This document shows positions 1-10,000 of a DNA stretch of 64,000 nt, piece after piece; position 1 is the stretch's first letter, and every line of letters starts with the position of its first letter. The notes below the pieces were generated by a model that was not told the DNA's origin, ran no database searches, and saw nothing but the letters and a program-made list of their open reading frames with translations. The translations under genes were made by a program, and so were the position numbers. The DNA comes from Deinandra increscens subsp. villosa (taxonomy: Eukaryota > Streptophyta > Magnoliopsida > Asterales > Asteraceae): the NCBI GenBank assembly GCA_039602395.1, contig JBCNJP010000023.1:28007061-28071060 (forward strand), written 5' to 3'.

Positions 1-644
1 AGTTTGTTAATAAGCTCATCAACAGTCAACTCCTCAAGCTTGTTGTTATCTTAAATGATTCAAATGTTGGTATTCCAATTTTTGGGTAAACTGTTCAATA
101 GTTTCAGATTCTTATCCTCCTGTTCGGGTTCAACATCGTAGCTTGACATCTAAGTAATTAAGGACACAAATCTTTGAACTTGAGCTTCAAAGGACTCTCC
201 TTGAATGTGATTGAACAAATTAAACTTCTGCTTCAGCATCTGTTTACGGCTCGCTTTGATATGGGGATTTCCTTCATATGCAACCACCAGAGCATCCCAG
301 AGCTTCTTTGCAGTCTTGTACTTCTTAAATCCTTGAGCAATCTCCGGAATCAATGCCATTGTCATGATAGCATACGCTCTTTCATCCTTGTTACAACTTT
401 CCCAATCATCATCAGAGTATTTTGCTTCAATTTTCACCACACCTACCTTTCCTGCTTCAGTGTGTGTGGGAATGAACGGTCCATTGACAACTGATCTCCA
501 AAGTCTCAAATCAACACTTTTCAAATGGTTCTGAAATCTGTATTTCCACTCAAGAAAGTTATGAGCAGATGTGAGTCTGGGAGGACGAGTAGTTGATCCA
601 ATCTCAACGTCCAGTTTCTAATAGATGCTAGGTTCGAAATCCAT
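1..644 (-). pseudogene. Ty1/copia Gag remnant, runs off the left edge
   Basis: Reading leftward from an ATG at 644-642, one frame carries a copia Gag N-terminal domain (UBN2/DUF4219 type). Visible blocks include HNFLEWKYRFQNHLKS, then DERAYAIMTMALI, KTAKKLWDAL and a KQMLKQKFNLF-like helix. In this family the protein forms the cytoplasmic virus-like particle. The frame has a TAG at codon 9 (618-620), a TAG at 150-152, and at least two further stops before the window edge, so the copy is dead. The downstream part (zinc knuckle, pol) lies outside the window. It belongs with the PBS at 1081-1093 and the LTR at 1096-1467. Family call is confident; exact lineage is not. Confidence 0.8.
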
Positions 645-689
645 GACGAAAGTTTAGGAAAACTTAAAACTAAATGTCCAAATGTCCAA

Positions 690-1000
690 AAAAGAGTTTC
701 CGATCGTAAACACTCGTTTACGATTTTGACACGCAGGCAGATCGTAAACCCGATTCCGATTGAGAAAAGTCGTAAACACGATTCCGATTGAGAACAGTCG
801 TAAACACCCAAAGCTCGAGTCTTGATGTCGTAAACTCGAATTTCGCGATCGTAAACCTTCAAAGATCACTTCTTGAAGTCGTGAACACCGAAATTATGAA
901 GAACATGAATAACACCAACTTGTAAACACACAAAATCGCCCAGAAAATAGTCGGAAACGCAGAAAACAGCAGCAGATGGGTCGTAAACACGAAGAACGGC
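690..1000 (-). repeat. TCGTAAAC motif array in copia leader
   Basis: The untranslated leader between the PBS and gag of the minus-strand copia holds about seven exact TCGTAAAC words (GTTTACGA on the element strand), one inverted copy and a near copy. They are spaced irregularly at about 20-30 bp, with one wider gap. Another exact copy lies in the LTR near 1365. The sequence between motifs differs, so this is an interspersed motif array rather than a simple tandem repeat. Confidence 0.7.
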
Positions 1001-1080
1001 TCTAAAACCTTCAAAGATTCGAACTTTTTCCAGCAAAAACTTGAATCCAATACCGTGAGAACCTCGAATCAGTGATTCTT

Positions 1081-1093
1081 GGCTCTGATACCA
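1081..1093 (-). promoter_or_regulatory. Primer binding site, initiator-Met tRNA type
   Basis: The minus strand reads TGGTATCAGAGCC two bases after the LTR end. This is the standard primer site complementary to the 3' end of initiator methionine tRNA used by many plant LTR retrotransposons. Confidence 0.9.
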
Positions 1094-1095
1094 AT

Positions 1096-1467
1096 TGTTG
1101 GTCCAGAAACAACAACCGTTCACGATATCTTAATCTCTAACAAGTGCGGAATCCTTGTAAGATTTTGATTCAAGAGAAAGATGATGAAATAGACATGATA
1201 TAAGTGATAAACAACACAATATGATCAAGTCTTGAGTGAAGAACAATCAAACTTTCTTTTATAAATGGGTTTGCGATCGTATATATATGAGGAACACAGA
1301 AATCATAATCAGCAAACTTGTTTAATAATAAACACATACTACCTCTACAAAAGCCCTAGAAGATATCGTAAACCCATAAGCCCAACTAGCCCAAACCGCA
1401 AACATACTAAGCCCAAAAACAAATAAGCCCAATCTAATGTTCATGCCTCATAAAGCATAGCCCAACA
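1096..1467 (-). repeat. 5' LTR of minus-strand copia
   Basis: A 372-bp segment with terminal TGTTGG and CCAACA is followed on the minus strand by a PBS and gag, so this is the 5' LTR. Its outer edge at 1467/1468 interrupts the reverse-transcriptase reading frame of another copia, so it is a nested insertion. The partner LTR is outside the window. The expected 5-bp duplication would start ATGAT at 1468, but the other side cannot be seen. Confidence 0.8.
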
Positions 1468-2241
1468 ATGATAGATTGCAAACCTGCAGATACCCCCATG
1501 ATGGTTAACCATGGCCTACATATGGTAGAAGGGGGGAAATTAGCAGACAAAGAAAGTTATCAACGAATGGTGGGAAAGTTCATATACCTTTCTCATACGC
1601 GGCCTGACATAGCCTATGCGGTTGGGGTGGTTAGTAAATACATGCATCAGCCTCAAGTAACTCATATGGAAGCTGCATTAAGGATTATAAGATATCTCAA
1701 ATGAACGGCCGGTCATGGTATCCTCTTCAAACCTAATGGACATCTTGAAATCCAAGGATATACTGATGCTGACTGGGCAGGAGATAAGGGAGACAGGAGG
1801 TCTACATCTGGGAACTTCACTTTGGTGGGTGGAAACTTGGTCACTTGGAGGAGTAAGAAACAAAAGGTTGTTGCCCTTTCTAGTGCTGAAGCTGAGTTTC
1901 GAGGAATAGCACGGGGTTTGGCTGAGATTCTATGGATAAGGAAACTTCTAGTCGAAATCGGATTTCCTCCAACTAAAACTAGCAAAATCATGTGCGACAA
2001 CGAAGCGGCAATTAAAATATCAGAAAACCCAGTCCAACATGATCGAACAAAGCATGTCGAAGTTGATAGACATTACATCAAAGAGAAACTTGAAGGAGGT
2101 ATAATAGAGCTTCCGTTCGTCCAATCAACGGAACAACTTGCAGACATCCTGACAAAAGTTGTCAATGGCAGAGTATTCAAAGAATGTCTTATCAAGTTGA
2201 GCATTGGTGATCCCACTACTCAACTTGAGGGGGAGTGTTAA
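1468..2241 (+). pseudogene. Ty1/copia reverse transcriptase C-terminus and RNase H
   Basis: The fragment opens at the conserved DCKPADTPM block late in the reverse transcriptase and passes through RPDIAYAVGVVSKYMHQP and a YLKGT-type junction into RNase H. The RNase H has the acidic residues in YTDADWAGD, SSAEAE and CDNEAA, then HVEVDRHYIKEKL and the terminal QLADILTK block. One in-frame TGA at 1702-1704 sits where a GGA glycine codon is expected. The 5' part was cut off by the copia inserted at 1467. The stop codon overlaps the first bases of the 3' LTR, as is common in copia elements. Confidence 0.88.
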
Positions 2242-2462
2242 AAAGGAAAGTCAAAGGGAATACAAACTATTACAAGGATCAGATCGTATCATCATTTAGT
2301 GTCTGTGTCCAACTGTCATGGGTTGTATACCACCTAGTGATTATGGTTTCCTTTTTCTATATTGTGTAAAACACCTATCAATAGGTGTTATTCTATCTTG
2401 TTTAGTCATAAAAATATATACTCACAGAATCAATTTTTAGCATTTCTTTATCATTGTGAACA
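2236..2462 (+). repeat. 3' LTR of plus-strand copia
   Basis: The polypurine tract TTGAGGGGGAG directly precedes TGTTAAAAAGG, and the segment ends in GAACA at 2462. The short 227-bp size suits copia. The left end is well supported by the polypurine tract. The right end is chosen from the TG...CA rule only, because the partner LTR is not in the window. Confidence 0.6.
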
Positions 2463-2819
2463 ATGGTTATATAGACACGAATTTGATATCAATTTAATAT
2501 GAAATTGGCTTGCTTGGATGGTGTAGGTGGAGTGAATTGGTTCAAAAGTGTACAAAAAGATAATGAGGATGGTGTTGAGCATGGTGTTTGTTTATCAGAG
2601 GTTATGAAAATGAATATGATAGACAAACATATATAGTTTGATCGTATGTTTGGGAAATTTTGGTAATGGATAACCGTAGATTGATACACACGGTATGTCG
2701 TGTAACGACAAGCCATCAACGTTAGTGCCATACGTCAAACAACACACGAGCCCGGTTCAAAAGGCACATCGCACGCAACGTGCACTCATAGGAAACTTGT
2801 TAAAGACAAAAGGGGTATA

Positions 2820-3790
2820 TAAAATTTAAAATTCTAAAACTTTTGTGAAAAAGTAAAGTATAAAAATTATGGGTTACAAAACGTAAAAGTCTAAAGCTTT
2901 CGTGGTTAAATTTGATTTGAAGGTAAAATGATGTGGCAAAATGTTATAGGAGGAAATGGGACACGTGGCGTCATAAGATTTAATAAATGAAACTTAAAAT
3001 TCTAAAACTTTTGTGAAAAAACTAAAGTATAATAATTAAGGGTTACAAACATAAAAGTCTAAAGCTTTCGTGGTTAAATTTGATTTGAAGGTAAAATGTC
3101 ATAGGAGGAAGTGGGACACGTAGCGTCATTTGATTTAAGAAATGGAATATGTGACAATATGTAAATTGTTGTAATATAACACATGGCGCCATGTGATTGG
3201 TTGGAAGGGACACATGGCGCAATGTGATTGTTTCACTATTCAACCAAGTTGCAAATTGTTATATACGTGATGTTTACCCCCCCCCCCCCCCGCATTGCTG
3301 CAGGGTTATATTTGTATACTGAACGAAAGTAAAAAAAGTTAAGTGTAATAAAACGTAAAAGTTTAAAAGTCTCGTGGTGAATGTATAAAATTATAGAAGT
3401 ATACTAAAAGCGAAAGTACAAAAGCTAAAAGTTTCGTGGCCAAAGTAGAAGACAAAAAAACTTAAAACAAAAAAAACTTTAAAAGATAGAGGATTAAAAA
3501 ATTAAGGAGTATAAAACCTAAAAGTCTAAAAGTTTTGTGGTGAAAGTATAAAACTATAAAAATATACTAAGTTAAGTGGTATAAAACGTAAAAGTCTAAA
3601 AGTTTCGTGGTGAAAGTATAAAACTATAAAAGTATACTAAAAATAAGGGTAGAAAAGTTAAAAGTTTCGTGGCCAAAGTAGAAGACAACAAAACTTAAAT
3701 CAAAAAAAGTTTAAAAGTTAGAGGGTAGAAAGCGTCAAAGCATTAAAGTGTTGTGGTCAAACTTTAAAATATAAAAAGTATACTATTTAT
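2820..3790. repeat. Degenerate AAAGTTTCGTGG repeat field
   Basis: About eight diverged units share a core like AAAGTTTCGTGG followed by A/T-rich text (near 2889, 3060, 3368, 3432, 3528, 3600, 3663 and 3745). A longer duplication of about 45 bp is seen at 2886 and 3057. No coding potential is visible. A 14-base C run lies near 3277. The remainder of 2463-3847 shows nothing recognisable. Confidence 0.55.
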
Positions 3791-3847
3791 CCACCAATTT
3801 TCATTGTTATATATATAATAAATAAATAGAAGACTTGCTACTAATTA

Positions 3848-6458
3848 TGTGACATCCGAGAATTTCAAGGTTTACTTCCGTTAGACATTTCCGTTAGTTA
3901 CGTTATAAGTGTTAACTTAGTAACTAATGCTTAACTAGGCTGAATACGTCCACGACTTTTGGTTGATCACCGAACCCGTCCATATGTGCTATGTGTTCAA
4001 TTGTTGTTGTCATTATGTGCAATGTGATTTAAATACATGAGTTAGTATTGTGAATAGCATGACAATTTATGAATCGTGTTTATCTTGCTTAGAATGTGAA
4101 ATTGACCACTTTTTGGTACCCAGCGAAACTACCGGGCGAAACTATAGTGTCGCCCTGCAGTCTGTCGGCTCACTCGTGATCAGAGCCAGTTTCGCCAGGC
4201 CAGCGAAACTGCCAGCGAAACTAGCCTCTGATATAAATAATCTTAATAAACCCTAGCTCACCTATTTGCCTCATTTCACACAAAAACACACACTCTCCTG
4301 AAACTTCTGGACCAGCTGATTCCAACCAAGGACCATCAAGAATCAGCCATCAGCTCGAGTTGTGAAGATCATCCATCGATCCTAGATCAACCGTGAGTCC
4401 CAAAACCACCATTTTCATGCTTTTCTATGTGTTTCTTCATAAAGCATGCCTAAATCTCTGTGTTATCATTAGATCTTCTGTAGGAATGCTTAGGAATGCT
4501 AGATCTACCATAAAGTTGATAACTTTACGTGTGAAACTGATCCATGATAAAGATTTATGCTATTTAGGTCATTTTAGGGTTTTGAATGTACTTTGGTGAT
4601 TTGATGGGGAATATGCATGAATAAGGTATTAAAACTTGTTGTTTGATGTTGGTAAATGCCTATGTATGCTAAACAATGAATTGCATGAAGTATGGAAGCT
4701 GTTAGGTTGATTTTTAGGCTGATCCGTATGTTTTTCGCGACTAGCGAAACTGTCATGTTCTCTGGGCGAAACTGTCCAGCGAAACTATGTATATCTCCTT
4801 CCAGCGACACTATACAGCGAAACTATAGTGTCGCCGGGTAAACAGACCAGACCAGCTCGAGCGAATCTACCGAGCGAAATTCCCTGAACGAAAGTTCAAA
4901 CCAGTTTCGGGCGAAACTAGGCTAGCGAAACTGTGCCAACAGTTTCGAGCGAAACTAGCCTAGCGAAACTGTGTCATCGGGTATTGCCTAGCGAAAGTGC
5001 TGCCCGTGCACACAGCGAAACTGTCTAGCGAAACTGCTAGCGAAACTGAGACCAAAATCCAAACTTGTGCAATTTGCTTGAATGTTATGCCATGACTTAC
5101 ATGATTATGCCATGATGATACATGCTTTGATTTCTGATGTATATGAACCCTTGTTTATGATCAACCATCGGTGTCGTGTGTCGTTATGTCGAGTCATAGT
5201 TTCAACGTGCTATGTTATGGGCCATAGTGACGTTAAGTAAAGATTAGACACAAAACTAATACTTAAGACCTAAACGTGTTCATAGGTCTTCATTAAGCAA
5301 ACTTGGATATTATAGCAAGTGTAGCAGTGCAACCCAAGGTGAGTGTCACTAACCCGATTACCGTGAACCCGTTTGGGTCACAACGAATAATTAAATGAAA
5401 AACAATGCTGGCAACCTTATGAGTGCTATGCACCTCCCTGATGAACCTGAAAACTTGGAGTGCTCGGCACCCACTTGACGAACTTGAAGTGCTTTATGGG
5501 AAGCACTTGTGAATTACTTAAACAACTATTTCTGAAATGAAACTGAAAACATTTTTGAGATTCGTGAGAATCCGGTAAACCTTTTTAATATGGCTAGTGT
5601 AGGTTAAAGTCTAAACCACATGATATCACATGATTTCTAAGGATTGCCTTTTTAACTGAAAAAGTCCTCAACTTAATTGTGCCATTAATTGTAAAGCGAG
5701 GGGATGTTGGGTAGATCTACTGGAGTTTGACAAACTCCGCCTCGTGACACTGGAGGTGCACGGAGGTACAATATCAGCCTATCTGACCGTGGTCCCGAGA
5801 GGACACGGGGGAGGCAAAGCCGCGATGACGAATGTCCGCAAAACAAAATGGCTGAAGGCTCTGCCTCTACTATACTTAATCGTCAGCTTTGGTACAAACT
5901 TCCTTAGTGCATGGAAACAACGGATTAGCTACCCGCGATATCGGTTGAGCACTTTAACTATACAAAACTAGTACATACCCGATAACGTAGGTTACGGACA
6001 ATACTTTTACTAAACCATAATAATATGATTTTGGATATCACTAAAGCATTGCTTTTCACAAATGAATATTTCATAAGTATATGTTGATTCGATTATGATT
6101 ATGAGACCGGGCCAATGCGTGACATGCCCACTGTGAACTCACCAACCGTTAGGTTGACACTTGCGGGGTTTAAACTTTTGCAGATCGCTGAAGAGTATCC
6201 GGAGCAGGTTGACATGGCACAAGAAGATGTTTACTTTTATTTAAACTAAACTTGGGAATTTAAAACAATGTTTATGTAAAGCACGTGGTTAGTGCTAAAG
6301 ATAATGTTTCCCGCTGCGTACTGTTAAACTGTTTTTATTATTAATGTTTGGACTTTACTCTGATTCGTTTAGTATTTGTAACTAATGGTTGTCGTCCTGG
6401 TTTGCTCGCACCCCTTAACGGAATAAACTCCGTTAGTGGTTAATTTGGGGGTGTGACA
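3848..6458 (+). repeat. 5' LTR of gypsy copy 1
   Basis: It starts TGTGACATCC and ends GGTGTGACA, followed after three bases by the PBS. A TATA box lies only about 385 bp in. The LTR holds about five GCGAAACT words (both orientations) just upstream of the TATA box, and about eleven more exact words plus variants at 4735-5055. No protein is encoded. It pairs with 11895-14505. Confidence 0.95.
4232..4239 (+). promoter_or_regulatory. TATA box of gypsy LTR promoter
   Basis: TATAAATA follows directly after a cluster of GCGAAACT words and precedes CCCTAGCTCACC-type leader text. The same box is at 12279-12286 in the 3' LTR. If used, it makes U3 about 0.4 kb and leaves more than 2 kb of LTR in the transcribed R/U5 part. 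The start site itself is not visible. Confidence 0.6.
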
Positions 6459-6461
6459 GAT

Positions 6462-6474
6462 TGGTATCAGAGCC
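6462..6474 (+). promoter_or_regulatory. Primer binding site, initiator-Met tRNA type
   Basis: TGGTATCAGAGCC starts three bases after the LTR end and is complementary to the 3' end of initiator methionine tRNA, as in most plant chromoviruses. Confidence 0.92.
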
Positions 6475-7027
6475 ATAAGTTGCAGAGAACTGGAATCATT
6501 TTTGAAAAACGATTTGGAAACTGCAACTTGAAACCTTAGTTACAAACGAACAAACAAATTCCCAAAACAAAAAAAAAAAAAAAAAAAAAATTACGTGCCG
6601 ACCTGGGATACTCGCTCTGGTGTGTAAGTAAAAGCTTAGTACGTATGTATATATATAGATATAAATATATATATATATATAGACCGTGTCTAGGAAGTCT
6701 AACGGAAAACCCTAGGAAATTTTTCACACACGAATACGAAACGCGAACGCTATTACGCGCAGTATGCCGGGGGAAAGCGACAACGAAACGATGCTACACG
6801 CTACGTCCTGATTTCTACTACGATGACTACCCGACGGTGACTTTTATGGGGAAGCCGACTTTCGACGATAGTACTCACGACTTACGACGTTCTCCGACGA
6901 CGCCTCGATTGTGCACAAAATTTTCTGGACTAATAGTGGGATAACGGGAATTGTTAATATACATATTATGGGATATGTATAAAGTATAACTGTGACTGAA
7001 CACTGGCTACTTTAACTGTTCAGCAAA
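6475..7027 (+). other. Untranslated leader of gypsy copy 1
   Basis: The 553 bp between PBS and the gag ATG contain an A run near 6570, a TA-rich microsatellite near 6650-6690 and a CG-rich stretch (6720-6910) with repeated ACGACG-like words. No supported coding sequence. The same leader occurs on the minus strand at 28677-29210 and 36653-37186. Confidence 0.6.
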
Positions 7028-10000
7028 ATGGCTGGAAGAGCGGGAAGAAACAATATTAACTTGACACCTGCGTAACTGCAAGCGATGATTAACGAACATG
7101 TGCAAGCTGTCGTGGCAGCCGTCCAAGCTACAATTGCCGCGCATGGTAATTATTATGCCGGTTAAGGCCCGAAGCGATTATATTTTGAATTGTTTAAAAC
7201 CCGAACTATTTATTGCATCAGGAAACCAGCATCACTGTACGTTTAAGTCTTTCATGGACTGTAAGCCGATGACGTTCTCCGGCGAGGAAGGAGCGGTGGG
7301 ACTCATTAGATGGATCGAGAAGTCTGAAAAGGTTTTCTCCATGTGTAACTGCCCTGCTGGAGACAAGGTGAAATTTGCGACTGGTACCTTCGAAGGAGCT
7401 GCTCTCTCCTGGTGGAATGCCGAGATCCAGATGATTGGGATTGATGCGGCTAATAACATGCAATGGAGAGCATTTAAGGAACTGATTATGGAGGAGTACT
7501 GTCCCCGTGACCAAGTAAAGAAGTTAGAGGGCGAATTCTTGAATCTGAAGATGACTGGGTCTGAAATCGAACAGTATACTGCGCGTTACCATGAGTACGC
7601 GGTGCTATGCCCCACAATGGTGGATGCTGAGTTCAAACGCATTGAGCGTTATCTGGAAGGCCTCGCGCCTCAAATCAAGGGACTGGTGACTGCCAGCAAC
7701 CCCGCAACCGTGCAGCAAGCCATCCGTCTGGCTCACAAACTTACCGATCAGGAGGTTGAGAAGGGTACACTTCCTACAAAGGCCACTGAGAAGACTGCCC
7801 TTAGTGGCAAGAGAAAAGCTGATGATGAAGCTCCCGAAAACTCACTGAACAATCAGAGTGTTGGAAACAGCACTGGGAGGTCTTATAACTCCCAAGGTCA
7901 AAGTAAGAGGTCTGGGAACACCAGTGGTAACAACCGCCAGGGCGGAAATGGTCAGAGCAACTACAGGGGTAACCTGCCTCTGTGCAACAAGTGTGGGAAA
8001 CATCATGCTGGTGTTTGTAGGAAGAACTTGAGCTGTGAAAGGTGTGGGAAGAAAGGCCACGAAGCAAAAGATTGTTGGGCAACTCTACCTGAGCAACAAA
8101 ACCGCCAAAGGCAAAACAACAACAACAACAATCATGGCAACAACTATGGGAACAACCGTAACGGGCAAGGAAATAATCAGAACAATAATGGTGGAGCCCG
8201 TGGCTGTTTTGAATGTGGTGCTCAAGGCCACATTAAGAGGGACTGCCCTCAGCTGAGAAGACAGGGTAACGGTAACCAAGGAAACAACGGTGGGAATGGT
8301 AATGGCAATGGGAATGGCAATGGTAATGGTGGGAATGGTAGGGGTCGAGCTGTCGTCATGGGTTAAGGAGAAGCTCGCAACGACGCCAACGTGATTAATG
8401 GTAAATTTATATTGAATGGTTTCTTTGCTACTGTGTTATTTGATTCTGGTGCTGAAAGAAGTTTTATTTCCACTAAGTTTGCTAGACTAATAAATGCTAA
8501 ACCAATTGCCTTAGACGCTAAGTATGTGGTAGAGCTAGCAAACGGTAAACTTCATGATACGACTCAGATAGTTAAGGACTGTAAGTTAGAACTAGCTGGC
8601 CATACATTAGGAATCGACCTTATGCCTTTCCCGATTGGTAGTTTTGATGTTATAGTAGGAATGGATTGGTTATCTGAGAATCGAGCTGAAATCTTATGTA
8701 AAGAAAAAGTGGTTCGTATCCCACTCGAAGGAGGTAAAGTGTTAACGGTCCAAGGTGAAAAAGGTGGAACAGTAACTGGTATTATTTCGTTTCTCAAAGC
8801 TCAAAAGTGCCTTCGTAAAGGTCACTTCGCGATTCTTGCAAACGTCACCGATTCGACACTTCCCGAGCGCAGAATCGACGACTACCCGATAGTCCGCGAC
8901 TTCCACGATGTATTTCCTGAAGATCTGCCTGGTTTGCCTCCATTTCGACAAGTTGAGTTTGGAATTGACTTAACTCCTGGAGCCGCTCCGATTGCACGCG
9001 CACCTTACCGTTTGGCGGTAAGTGAACTCAACGAACTCTCCTCACAACTTCAAGAGCTACTTGACAAAGGATTTATCCGTCCCAGTTCGTCTCCGTGGGG
9101 AGCTCCGGTATTGTTTGTTAAGAAGAAGGATGGAACGTTCCGAATGTGTATTGACTACCGAGAGCTTAACAAAGTTACGATCAAGAATCGGTATCCACTT
9201 CCTCGAATCGACGATCTCTTCGACCAACTGCAAGGTTCGAGCTACTTTTCAAAGATTGATCTACGGTCTGGATATCACCAGCTTCGCGTTCGAGATGAGG
9301 ATGTCCCCAAGACTGCTTTCAGAACTCGGTATGGTCACTACGAATTCCTGGTTATGCCGTTTGGGCTAACCAATGCACCTGCCGTATTTATGGATCAGAT
9401 GAATCGAGTGTGCAAGCCGTACCTCGATAAGTTTGTGATAGTTTTCATTGATGATATTTTGATCTACTCCAAGACAAAGGAGGAACACGAGGAGCTCCTG
9501 CGACTTATCTTGGAATTGCTCCGCAAGGAACAACTTTACGCCAAGTTTTCGAAATGCGATTTTTGGATTCGCGAAGTCCAGTTTCTCGGACACATTGTTG
9601 ATCAGAATGGAATTCATGTCGACCCAGCTAAAGTGGAAGCTATTAAGGATTGGCCTACTCCAAGAGCGCCGACCGAAATCTGACAATTTTTGGGACTTGC
9701 CGGATACTACCGAAGATTCATCAAGGGTTTCTCGCAGTTGGCTCAACCCTTAACGGCTCTAACGCACAAAGGAGTGCAATACAGATGGGGTGAAAAAGAA
9801 GAACGCGCGTTTCAAACTCTTAAAGATATGTTATGTTCAGCTCCAATTCTCGCGTTACCCGATGGGATTGACGACTTTGTGGTTTACTGTGATGCATCAA
9901 TCCAAGGACTCGGTTGCGTGTTGATGCAACGGGATAAGGTGATTGCCTATGGGTCCAGGCAACTGAAGGATACTGAAAAGAATTATACAACGCATGATTT

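Noticed and set aside
3277..3290. Runs of 12-15 C (also near 51300 and 62097) as a signal
   Set aside because: Isolated homopolymers, one inside a MITE; more likely slippage or sequencing length noise than a functional element.
4735..5055. CRISPR-like array of short repeats
   Set aside because: The repeats are only 8 bp in both orientations with irregular spacers, inside a plant LTR; no CRISPR context exists.
7098..7223. ATG at 7098 as the gag start
   Set aside because: Its first codons are in the wrong frame relative to the conserved N-terminus starting at 7028; the frame only becomes gag after the intron-like segment.
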